Part shown: positions 1 through 6,039 of the stretch, in pieces
How the letters are laid out: the number at the start of each line of letters is the position of its first letter
Position numbering within the stretch: the stretch's first letter is position 1
Source of the DNA: an uncultured Oscillospiraceae bacterium
Lineage (GTDB): Bacteria > Bacillota > Clostridia > Oscillospirales > Oscillospiraceae
NCBI GenBank assembly: GCA_934643765.1
Contig: CAKUCT010000043.1
Coordinates: 1 to 11,459, forward strand
DNA length: 11,459 nt
Reading direction: 5' to 3'
Notes under the pieces: model-generated
What the model saw: only the letters and a program-made list of their open reading frames with translations
What the model was told of the DNA's origin: nothing
Databases searched by the model: none
Made by a program: the position numbers and the translations under genes

Positions 1-53
1 TTGTAGGTGGACTGCTCTCTTCCCTTTCTAACCAGCTGATTAAAAGTAGGCAT
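1..53 (-). CDS. rpsL: Ribosomal protein S12, 5' end only (continues beyond the left edge)
   Basis: The first 17 codons read MPTFNQLVRKGREQSTY, the highly conserved N-terminus of bacterial ribosomal protein S12 of the 30S subunit, which takes part in decoding accuracy and is the classic streptomycin-resistance target. The ATG is at 53-51 and is preceded by an excellent Shine-Dalgarno sequence (AAAGGAGG, 7 bases upstream). It lies 91 bases after the L7Ae-type gene, the usual YbxF-rpsL order of Firmicutes, so rpsG, fusA and tuf would be expected further left. The resistance-determining codons (around 42 and 87) are outside the window. Identification is secure despite the short visible piece. Confidence 0.95.
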   Translation of the reverse strand, partial: MPTFNQLVRKGREQSTY

Positions 54-144
54 AGTGTTCCTCCTTTCTCAAAATGTCGCTGTTTCCAGCAATTATATTA
101 TCCCGAAACATCCTAAGATATTCCGTTGGGACCAGATTCAGGCG
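54..144 (-). other. L7Ae-rpsL intergenic spacer
   Basis: This 91-base spacer holds the rpsL ribosome binding site and a very small hairpin (stem GCTG/CAGC, GAAA tetraloop on the minus strand, 79-90). A TATAAT hexamer occurs at 97-92, but the 17-base-upstream position (TATCTT) is a poor -35, so an internal promoter is not supported. No gene is seen. Confidence 0.4.
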
Positions 145-387
145 TCAGCGGATTTCCGCCGCGCACGCCGAGCCGACTGCAATGCCGCAGGCCGCGCCGA
201 GCTCTTTCATAGACTTGACCAGAACCACACGGATACCTGCCTCTTCACACGCACGCTCAAGCGGCTGCGTCAACTGCGGATCTGCATCGTCCGCAAGATA
301 CACAGCAAGAGCCTGTCCGTCTTTGACGGCTCTTCGTACCTGCTTGATTCCGACGACTTTCTTTGCAGTCGAAAGTTTATCCAGCAT
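145..387 (-). CDS. ybxF: L7Ae/L30e-family RNA-binding protein (YbxF-type)
   Basis: This 80-residue protein belongs to the L7Ae/L30e/S12e/Gadd45 family, small ribosome-associated proteins that bind kink-turn RNA. The order matches B. subtilis YbxF: a basic N-terminal helix (TAKKVVGIKQVRRAV), the LADDADPQLT segment, and the C-terminal KSMKELGAACGIAVGSA loop that shapes the RNA-binding face. Usual length is about 80-85 residues. I chose the ATG at 387, which has a GGGGGTG ribosome binding site 5 bases upstream. A TTG at 441 would add 18 residues unlike the family and would sit at or next to the predicted transcription start, leaving no leader. It is driven by the promoter at 448-476 and is followed by rpsL, the normal str-operon order. 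Confidence 0.88.
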   Translation of the reverse strand: MLDKLSTAKKVVGIKQVRRAVKDGQALAVYLADDADPQLTQPLERACEEAGIRVVLVKSMKELGAACGIAVGSACAAEIR

Positions 388-447
388 CCAGGCACCCCCA
401 TGTGTTTGCGCGGCAAGACTCTCGCGGTCATACCCACGCAATGATGA

Positions 448-476
448 ATTATAGCAGAATAAACGAAATCCGTCAA
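448..476 (-). promoter_or_regulatory. Sigma-A promoter of the L7Ae-rpsL (str) operon
   Basis: On the minus strand a -35 box TTGACG (476-471) is separated by exactly 17 bases from a perfect -10 box TATAAT (453-448). The stretch upstream of the -35, roughly 480-520, is rich in A and T tracts and could act as an UP element, as often seen at ribosomal promoters. Transcription would begin near 441, giving a leader of about 54 bases before the ATG at 387. This is the strongest promoter seen in the window. Confidence 0.85.
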
Positions 477-613
477 CTAAAATTGTCGTTCCGGAAAAGA
501 AAATTTTTTATTTTTTCTGCATTTGCAAGGCTTTCGCCCGTCTTGGCACAATGCCCAAAACGCGCCGCGCACCTTTGTCCGCCCTATGCGGATAAATGCT
601 TTTTTAACAGTAT
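477..613. other. Intergenic region between the catabolic locus and the str operon
   Basis: The space between the hairpin after the SemiSWEET gene and the str promoter carries no convincing gene. Its left part (about 480-520) is made of A/T tracts that probably belong to the promoter upstream region. Short reading frames here lack ribosome binding sites and resemble nothing I recognise. Confidence 0.4.
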
Positions 614-643
614 CGAGCCCGACAGCGTTTGCTGCCGGGCTCG
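614..643 (-). terminator. Hairpin after the SemiSWEET gene, probable terminator
   Basis: A 13-bp stem with a 4-base loop starts 8 bases after the SemiSWEET stop codon. Arms on the minus strand are CGAGCCCGGCAGC and GCTGTCGGGCTCG around AAAC. The only irregular pair is G-U when read as minus-strand RNA but A-C when read from the plus strand, so the structure suits minus-strand transcription. A GTA/TAC extension is possible with one bulged A. There is no U-tract after it (ATACTGTTAAAAAA follows), so termination efficiency is uncertain; mRNA 3'-end stabilisation is the alternative. Confidence 0.55.
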
Positions 644-651
644 TACCATTT

Positions 652-912
652 TTATTTCTGTTTTTCCGTCTTGCCGAACTTCAGCTTTGCCGCCAGAATG
701 CTTCCGGACAGACAGAGCGTCACGACATTCGCAAGAATCAACGCTGTATCGCATATCCGCAAGCCATGGAAAATCCAAAGCGCAATCCCTACCAGCTGCA
801 CGCAATACATCGCAAGCGAAATCGCACCGACGTCCTTTGTGCGGTAGGCCTTGATCACCTGCGGAATCAGGGCTGATGTCGTTAGAATGCCGGCGATGAT
901 GCCAATATCCAT
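652..912 (-). CDS. SemiSWEET-family sugar transporter (PQ-loop protein)
   Basis: This 86-residue membrane protein has three hydrophobic helices (about residues 2-20, 30-50 and 56-77) and the PQ-loop proline-glutamine at 17-18 (SALIPQVIKAYRTKD). The pocket residues typical of SemiSWEETs are present: a Trp in helix 2 (W46, ALWIFHG) and an Asn in helix 3 (N62, LANVVTL). SemiSWEETs are half-sized relatives of eukaryotic SWEETs that dimerise and let mono- or disaccharides cross the membrane by facilitated diffusion. The ATG at 912 has a strong ribosome binding site (AGAAGGAG). It is the last gene before a terminator-like hairpin and follows the putative glycoside hydrolase by 44 bases, so movement of a sugar or sugar-like substrate or product is plausible; the substrate cannot be read from the sequence. 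Confidence 0.9.
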   Translation of the reverse strand: MDIGIIAGILTTSALIPQVIKAYRTKDVGAISLAMYCVQLVGIALWIFHGLRICDTALILANVVTLCLSGSILAAKLKFGKTEKQK

Positions 913-924
913 TTTTCTCCTTCT

Positions 925-945
925 CCCGGCGCAGACGTGCGCGGG
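925..945 (-). promoter_or_regulatory. Intercistronic hairpin before the SemiSWEET gene
   Basis: Minus-strand arms CCCGCGCA and TGCG-C-CGGG form an 8-bp stem with one bulged C and a CGTC loop. It lies between the hydrolase stop and the SemiSWEET ribosome binding site, which starts directly at its 3' foot. With no U-tract in the direction of transcription it is more likely to affect mRNA stability or ribosome access than to terminate. Confidence 0.4.
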
Positions 946-956
946 CTTTTCTTCGT

Positions 957-3137
957 TTACCGCACGCTCAGCTGCACGCTTGCGAAATCCTCCAGGCGCT
1001 CGACAGTAATGACTGCGTCGCCGCCTTCCTCGCGCACGCCGGCCTTGCCCCACAGAAGCTTGCTGCCTACAAGTTTCTTTCCGTTCAGATGAAGCTTTGT
1101 CGTAAACGGTCCGACGGGGATGATTTCCTTGATCGGCCGCTGCTGCGTGCCGGTCGCGTTGATGAACGAGAGAATGTACTCGGCACCGTTTTCGCCTTCG
1201 TTTACGATCAGGTTGGTATGCACGCTGCGGTACGCGTCGGTCTCGAGCGTATAAGTCCTGCCCGATACATAGTGAACCGCGTTGGCATAAACCTCCGTGA
1301 AGTCCTCATGGCCGTTTGTGAAGCACAGCTCGTCGATCGTGTTGGCGAAATAGACCACACGGCCCTTGCCATACGTTCTTGCCACAATGCCGGTATACGG
1401 CGAGTCCATTTCCGCAATCCAGGCATACTCCGGCGGCTGGTTGAGAATCAGCGGCAGATAACTCGCCACCTGTTCCTGCGGATCGATGGCCTTCGAAATC
1501 GCCGTCTTGCCGCTGTTCATCAGAAGCTCCGTGTCATGAATGCCGTTCAGGACAGGCGACGCCGCATTCTTGATCTTGAAATAGTAGTCATTGATCGTAT
1601 TCTGCGACTCGCCGGTGTAATGTACGCCGAGAAGGTCCGCCAGCGCAAAGTCCTCGCGCTTCGTGCCATCCTCGTTGTACAAAGACGTTTCATACGTCGC
1701 GATCAGTCCGCCGCCGTTTTCAACGTAGCTGCGGATAATCTCCTGCTCGTGCGCAGTCAAAATCCCCGCATTCGGCAGCAGCAGCGCCTTGACGTCCTTG
1801 AGATCATCCAGTTTCATCTCATCGCCGCCCAGAACAAAGCTGTACGGAATATGATTTTCAATCAGCACCCGCTCCACGCCGCGATAGTGCCGCTCAAACT
1901 GATCCTTGGCAAACACAGGATCAGCAAACTTGCTCAGATTATTATAAGAATAGAACACACCGATATCCTTGACCGGAACCGTGTCGGAAATCACGTCCGA
2001 ATTGTCCGCCAGGAAGGTGTAGGCGTCCTTTTCGCTGTAGGCCGCGCGGTTGTCATGCGTCGCCGCCGGGTGCTGGCCGTTGAAGTAGCAGTTCCAGACA
2101 CCGCCGCCGTTGCTGACAATCTCCCAGAGCCACTGCCGCGTCTCCATCAGCGGATCGCAAACATAACGTGCCCGTGTGCCATTGCCGCCGGTATTGATGA
2201 CCGGCTGCTTCCAGGACTGCAGCGCTCTGGAGAAGCGGATGGTGCTGCCGGCGTTATTGATGATATCATATGCACCGTGACCGGTGTACTCTTCTCCGGT
2301 GTAGTTGGCGTCCATGAACACGCAGCTGATCAGATAGTCAAAGTGGCGCTTGGCGTTGTCATGGCCGGTGCTGCTCATCTTGGAGATGGTGTTATTGTAC
2401 ATGCTGAAAATCTCAGCCGAATACGCCTTGTCCTCGCCGAAGGACTTTGTGACGTCGCGGATGCGCTTGATATGCTCGTCGGCGATAACCGCCTTCCAGC
2501 TGCGGTACTCGTCAAACGCTTCGGAATAATATTCATTGTTCGCATCGAACATGATGTTGCGGCGCGTCTCATTCTGCGTAAAGACAGGCAGCTCTTTGCC
2601 GGTATCCTTCTTATAACGCGCGCGGCAGCGCTCGCAGTAGCACACGCCCTGGCCAAACGACAGCGCGTTCTCCCAGATACCGTCGAGATCGTAGTGGCCC
2701 ATAATATATTTGATATACTCTACCGCGTGCTCATTTGCATAGTAGCTGAGATAGCACGGCGAGTTCAGCGGCAGATTATATTTCGTTGTCTTCGGCGAGC
2801 CATCCTGATTCTTCGCGAACCAGTCCGGATGCTGATTGTAGCGCTCTGCCTCCACGCCGCGGAAGTCCACACGGACAATCACGTGCATCCCGGCCGCATG
2901 AATTTCTCTGCAGATATCCGTCAGATAATCCTGGCCGTCTTTCATAAAGGGGTTCGGCTTTGCAAGCGGCAGCGGATTCGGGAAAAAGTCCATAACGCCG
3001 CCTGCGTTGACAACCAACACATTCGCGTTGGCCTTCTTCATATATTCCACAACGCCCTTGGCGTCATAGTCAATCAGATCCGTTGCGCGCAGAACGGTCT
3101 GCAAAAAGCGAAGGTTTTTCTGATACCAGTATTTCAT
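957..3137 (-). CDS. Putative glycoside hydrolase: GHL6-like barrel plus GH42-type trimerization domain
   Basis: This is a 726-residue protein without signal peptide or membrane segment, so presumably cytoplasmic. Residues about 1-340 resemble the hypothetical glycosyl hydrolase 6 (GHL6, TIM-barrel) group: an N-terminal NVLVVNAGG strand, VIVRVDFRG (87-94), NQHPDWF (101-107), a DLDGIWEN strand (150-157) with acidic residues where an active site would lie, then a CYCERC cluster (166-171) that could bind metal. Residues about 385-510 look like the beta-galactosidase trimerization fold (class I glutaminase-like): ALLLPNAGILT and a glycine-rich ENGGGLIATYE. The C-terminal 130 residues are beta-rich. 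The ATG at 3137 has GAGGAG 7 bases upstream; an in-frame start at 3182 would run through a hairpin. It follows the importer by 54 bases. The substrate is unknown, and I cannot assign a catalytic pair with certainty. Confidence 0.75.
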   Translation of the reverse strand: MKYWYQKNLRFLQTVLRATDLIDYDAKGVVEYMKKANANVLVVNAGGVMDFFPNPLPLAKPNPFMKDGQDYLTDICREIHAAGMHVIVRVDFRGVEAERYNQHPDWFAKNQDGSPKTTKYNLPLNSPCYLSYYANEHAVEYIKYIMGHYDLDGIWENALSFGQGVCYCERCRARYKKDTGKELPVFTQNETRRNIMFDANNEYYSEAFDEYRSWKAVIADEHIKRIRDVTKSFGEDKAYSAEIFSMYNNTISKMSSTGHDNAKRHFDYLISCVFMDANYTGEEYTGHGAYDIINNAGSTIRFSRALQSWKQPVINTGGNGTRARYVCDPLMETRQWLWEIVSNGGGVWNCYFNGQHPAATHDNRAAYSEKDAYTFLADNSDVISDTVPVKDIGVFYSYNNLSKFADPVFAKDQFERHYRGVERVLIENHIPYSFVLGGDEMKLDDLKDVKALLLPNAGILTAHEQEIIRSYVENGGGLIATYETSLYNEDGTKREDFALADLLGVHYTGESQNTINDYYFKIKNAASPVLNGIHDTELLMNSGKTAISKAIDPQEQVASYLPLILNQPPEYAWIAEMDSPYTGIVARTYGKGRVVYFANTIDELCFTNGHEDFTEVYANAVHYVSGRTYTLETDAYRSVHTNLIVNEGENGAEYILSFINATGTQQRPIKEIIPVGPFTTKLHLNGKKLVGSKLLWGKAGVREEGGDAVITVERLEDFASVQLSVR

Positions 3138-3158
3138 GCAAAATCTCCTCTTCTGTCT

Positions 3159-3180
3159 GCCGGGCGCAGCCGCGCCCGGC
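3159..3180 (-). promoter_or_regulatory. GC-rich hairpin between the ATPase and hydrolase genes
   Basis: A perfect 9-bp stem (GCCGGGCGC / GCGCCCGGC) with a 4-base loop begins 11 bases after the stop codon of the second ATPase and ends about 8 bases before the hydrolase ribosome binding site. It is followed by AGACAGAAGAGG rather than a U-tract, so an intercistronic stability or processing element is more likely than a strong terminator. Confidence 0.5.
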
Positions 3181-3191
3181 ATTTGTGATAC

Positions 3192-4148
3192 TTACTTTAC
3201 ACACGCATGGCAGGCAACAAAGTGCTTCGGCGCGATTTCAACCAACGGCTGCGGCTCTTTGCACTTTTCCGTTGCATACGGGCATCTGGGCGCGAAGCGG
3301 CAGCCCGGCGCGGGGTTGATGGGGTTCGACACCTCGCCCTTGAGCACGTGGCGCTCGCGGTTGCGGCGGCTCAAGTCCGTCGTCGGAATGGCGGACATCA
3401 GCGCCTTGGTATAGGGATGGACATGGTGCTCAAAGATTTCATCGCGGGAAGCGTATTCCACCACCTGTCCCATGTACATCACCATAATATCGTTGCTGAT
3501 ATGGCGCACAACGCAAAGGTCATGCGTGATGAACATATACGCAAGATTGTTCCGCTCCTGCAGATCCATCAGCAGATTCAAAATCTGCGCCTGGATGGAA
3601 ACATCCAGCGCCGAGACCGGCTCGTCGCAGACGATGAACTTCGGATCAAGCGCCAGCGCGCGCGCCAGACCCACTCTCTGCCGGCGGCCGCCGTCCATTT
3701 CGTGCGGATAGATGTTGCTGTAACGCTCGGGAAGGCCGCACAGCTCCATGCTCTGCCGGACCTTTTCTGCGATAGCCTCCTTGCCTGTCACGGTTTTGCA
3801 GACCTTGATGGGGTCCGCGATCAGCTGGCTGACCGACATTCTGGAGTTCAGGGACGAGTACGGATCCTGGAAGATCATCTGCATCTGCTGCTGCACCTTC
3901 CGGAATTCCTTGCCCTTCAGGCCGAGGATACTCTGGCCCTTAAAAAGAACATCGCCGTCCGTCGGCTCATGCAGGCGCAGAATCGCGCGTCCCAGCGTCG
4001 ACTTGCCGCAGCCGGACTCGCCGACCACGCCGAGCGTTTCTCCCTCGCGGATGACAAAGCTGACATCGTCCACCGCGTGCACAAAGCCCAGCTTGTGGGG
4101 AAAATACTTCTTTAAATGCTTCGTTTCAATTAAAACTTCGTTGCTCAT
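3192..4148 (-). CDS. Opp/Dpp-family ABC transporter ATPase, second (DppF/OppF position)
   Basis: This 318-residue protein is the second nucleotide-binding subunit of the importer. Walker A is GESGCGKST (43-51), the Q-loop Gln is at 94 (IFQDP), Walker B is FIVCDEP (171-177) and the H-loop His is 209 (ITHD). The signature is MDGGRRQR (151-158) rather than LSGGQ(Q/R)QR, so Ser becomes Asp and Gln becomes Arg. The C-terminal oligopeptide-type extension (NPAPGCRFAPRCP) carries Cys 283, 289, 296, 313 and 316, resembling the cysteine motif linked to an iron-sulfur cluster in some DppD-type ATPases. Its ATG overlaps the preceding ATPase stop (ATGA, 4148-4145), with AAAGGAG upstream. It should pair with the other ATPase under the two permeases; the transported substrate is not readable here. 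Confidence 0.93.
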   Translation of the reverse strand: MSNEVLIETKHLKKYFPHKLGFVHAVDDVSFVIREGETLGVVGESGCGKSTLGRAILRLHEPTDGDVLFKGQSILGLKGKEFRKVQQQMQMIFQDPYSSLNSRMSVSQLIADPIKVCKTVTGKEAIAEKVRQSMELCGLPERYSNIYPHEMDGGRRQRVGLARALALDPKFIVCDEPVSALDVSIQAQILNLLMDLQERNNLAYMFITHDLCVVRHISNDIMVMYMGQVVEYASRDEIFEHHVHPYTKALMSAIPTTDLSRRNRERHVLKGEVSNPINPAPGCRFAPRCPYATEKCKEPQPLVEIAPKHFVACHACVK

Positions 4149-5128
4149 TTCTCCCCACTCCTTTCCTCAGAATACCAGCACTTGATGAAATGCCCTGCCT
4201 CGGCCTCGTGCATACCGGGCTCTTCTTCCAGACATTTTGCCTGACACTTGCTGCATCGGTCTGCAAACTTGCAGCCCTTGGGCAGATTGCTCGGGTCTGC
4301 CATATAGCCAGGAATCGGCGTCAGCCGCTTGGCCGTCGACTTCAGATCCGGGATGCAGTTGAACAGGCCCGTCGTATACGGATGATTTTCCTTGCGGGCA
4401 AAGACCTGCTCAATGGTGCCGCTCTCAATCACCACGCCCGCATAGGTCACGGCCACGCGGTCGCAGAACTCCGCCACAATGCCAAGATCGTGCGTCACGA
4501 GCACCATGGCCGAATTGAACTTTTTCTTCAGATCTCCCATCAGCGCCAGGATCTGCGCCTGGATGGTAACGTCCAGCGCCGTGGTCGGCTCGTCGGCCAG
4601 CATGAGCTCCGGCTCTGCTACAAGCGCCATAGCGATGACCACGCGCTGCTTCATGCCGCCGGAAAACTGGTGCGGGAACTGATCCTTGCGCTCCGGCATG
4701 ATGCCGACGAGGCGAAGGATGTCGTCTACTCTGGCATTTTTCTCCTTGTCGGTCATCTCCGAAAAATGCAGGCTCAGCACTTCCTTGATCTGATCGCCGA
4801 CCGTCATGACGGGGTTCAGGCTCGTCATCGGGTCCTGGAAGATCATCGAGATCTTGCCGCCGCGAAGAGAGCGCATCGTCTTCTTGTCCGCCTTGAGAAC
4901 GTCAATGCCCTTGTATGTAATGGATCCGGAGGTCACCTTGCCGACCTCGTCCGGCAAAAGCCGCAGCGTGCTCAGGCACATGGTTGTCTTGCCCGCGCCG
5001 GTCTCGCCGACCAGGCCCAGCGTCTCGCCTTCGTAGACATCCAGCGAGAAGCCGTTGAGGGCATGCACAATCGACTCGTCTGTCTTATAGTTGACATAGA
5101 GATCTTTGATTTCAAGAATTTTTTCCAT
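4145..5128 (-). CDS. Opp/Dpp-family ABC transporter ATPase, first (DppD/OppD position)
   Basis: This 327-residue ATPase subunit has a full set of motifs: Walker A GETGAGKTT (41-49), Q-loop Gln 98 (IFQDP), a canonical-type signature FSGGMKQR (155-162), Walker B LMLADEP (175-181) and H-loop His 213 (VTHD). The C-terminal Opp-type extension (LPKGCKFADRC) contains Cys 286, 292, 295, 299 and 317, spaced like the iron-sulfur-binding motif described for some DppD proteins. The ATG at 5128 has GAGGTG 5 bases upstream, and the TGA stop of the preceding permease forms part of that site, so translation is coupled. It overlaps the next ATPase by 4 bases. Its intact signature contrasts with the altered one in its partner, so the ATP sites of the heterodimer may be unequal. 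Confidence 0.94.
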   Translation of the reverse strand: MEKILEIKDLYVNYKTDESIVHALNGFSLDVYEGETLGLVGETGAGKTTMCLSTLRLLPDEVGKVTSGSITYKGIDVLKADKKTMRSLRGGKISMIFQDPMTSLNPVMTVGDQIKEVLSLHFSEMTDKEKNARVDDILRLVGIMPERKDQFPHQFSGGMKQRVVIAMALVAEPELMLADEPTTALDVTIQAQILALMGDLKKKFNSAMVLVTHDLGIVAEFCDRVAVTYAGVVIESGTIEQVFARKENHPYTTGLFNCIPDLKSTAKRLTPIPGYMADPSNLPKGCKFADRCSKCQAKCLEEEPGMHEAEAGHFIKCWYSEERSGEK

Positions 5129-5136
5129 GGCGCACC

Positions 5137-6039
5137 TCAGTTTTTCTGTTTGGGATCGAGCGCATCACGAAGGCCGTCACCGACGAAGTTCAGGCAAAGC
5201 ACGGCAACCATGATAAACAGGCCCGGGATAATGCCCAGATGCGGATAGTACATGATATTGGTCTGGTTCTCAGAGATGATCGTGCCCCATTCCGGCGTGG
5301 GAGGCGCAATGCCGATGCCGAGGAAGCCGAGGCTTGCGATCTGCAGAATGACGCCGCCAAGGCCCATCGTCACGCCGACGATCAGCGGACCTAAGACGTT
5401 CGGGATGATATGGCGGAAAAGGATCCGGCTGTTTTTGGAGCCGTAGCTTCTCGCCGCCTCCACAAATTCCTGCCCCTGCAGCGTCAGAACCGCTGAGCGG
5501 ACCGTTCTTGCCTGACGCGGAATCTGGCTGACGCTCAAGGCAATGAGCATCTTAAACAGGCCCTGGCCCAGTGCCGCGACGATAGTCATCGACAGCAAAA
5601 TGCCAGGCACAGACATCAGGATATCTGTAAAGCGCATGATGATCGTATCGACCTTGCCGCCAAAGAAGCCGGCGCAGCCGCCGAGCACCATACCAAGCAC
5701 AAAGGCGATGCCGATCGTGACAAGGCCCGCGAACAGCGAAATCCGGCCGCCATAGACAATGCGGGCAAAGAGGTCTCGACCATACTGGTCGGTACCAAAC
5801 AGGTGTACGGAATTCGGCGTCTGGAACGCCTCTTTGATGCTCTGGGTGTAAACCAGCTCATAATCCAGCCACAGTGGAGCCGACAGTGCCGCGATCATCA
5901 TAAACAACAGCACCACAAGGCCGATCATAGCCAGCTTGTTTTTACGAAAACGGATCCAGATCAACTGGCCCTTTGTTTTTCTGGTTTGTGTAGCTTCATT
6001 TCCGGAGGCGGCTCTGGCCGCAGATACTGCCTGGCTCAT
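5137..6039 (-). CDS. Opp/Dpp-family ABC transporter permease, DppC type
   Basis: This 300-residue inner-membrane permease has the DppC/OppC layout: a charged cytoplasmic N-terminus, a first helix at about 37-56, the conserved FGTDQYGRD segment (81-89), then five further hydrophobic stretches. The EAA loop that docks on the ATPase is at about 191-214 (EFVEAARSYG...RHIIPN). The C-terminus has the usual FVGDGLRDALDP. The ATG at 6039 overlaps the stop of the preceding permease (ATGA) and has GGAGGT upstream; the next ATPase begins 8 bases after its stop. Length is normal for the family. It forms the pore with the DppB-type permease. Confidence 0.95.
   Translation of the reverse strand: MSQAVSAARAASGNEATQTRKTKGQLIWIRFRKNKLAMIGLVVLLFMMIAALSAPLWLDYELVYTQSIKEAFQTPNSVHLFGTDQYGRDLFARIVYGGRISLFAGLVTIGIAFVLGMVLGGCAGFFGGKVDTIIMRFTDILMSVPGILLSMTIVAALGQGLFKMLIALSVSQIPRQARTVRSAVLTLQGQEFVEAARSYGSKNSRILFRHIIPNVLGPLIVGVTMGLGGVILQIASLGFLGIGIAPPTPEWGTIISENQTNIMYYPHLGIIPGLFIMVAVLCLNFVGDGLRDALDPKQKN

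Noticed and set aside
92..97. TATAAT hexamer upstream of rpsL as an internal promoter
   Set aside because: There is no acceptable -35 and no extended -10 at the right distance; the hexamer alone is weak evidence.
388..441. TTG start at 441 for the L7Ae-type gene, and a kink-turn autoregulatory element in its leader
   Set aside because: The TTG lies at or next to the predicted transcription start and adds residues foreign to the family. I looked for the tandem G-A pairs and 3-base bulge of a kink-turn in the 54-base leader and saw no convincing case.
614..643. Hairpin as a plus-strand terminator, because T-runs occur a few bases after it on that strand
   Set aside because: No plus-strand gene is present to terminate, and the irregular pair is a stable G-U only in minus-strand RNA.
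55..876. Small overlapping plus-strand frames around the L7Ae and SemiSWEET genes
   Set aside because: They overlap identified minus-strand genes or the str promoter, lack ribosome binding sites and resemble no family.
652..1053. Longer in-frame start for the SemiSWEET protein at 1053
   Set aside because: The added 47 residues are Arg-rich, overlap the end of the hydrolase gene and precede the strong ribosome binding site of the ATG at 912.
3137..3182. Upstream in-frame start giving a 741-residue hydrolase
   Set aside because: The extra 15 residues (MPGAAAPGRQKRRFC) would be translated through the 3159-3180 hairpin and lie upstream of the good GAGGAG site serving the ATG at 3137.
1089..5248. 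Other long plus-strand frames (1089-3188, 3207-4115, 4190-5248)
   Set aside because: Each is the mirror of the hydrolase or one of the two ATPases, whose motifs are unmistakable on the minus strand. None has a plausible start site.
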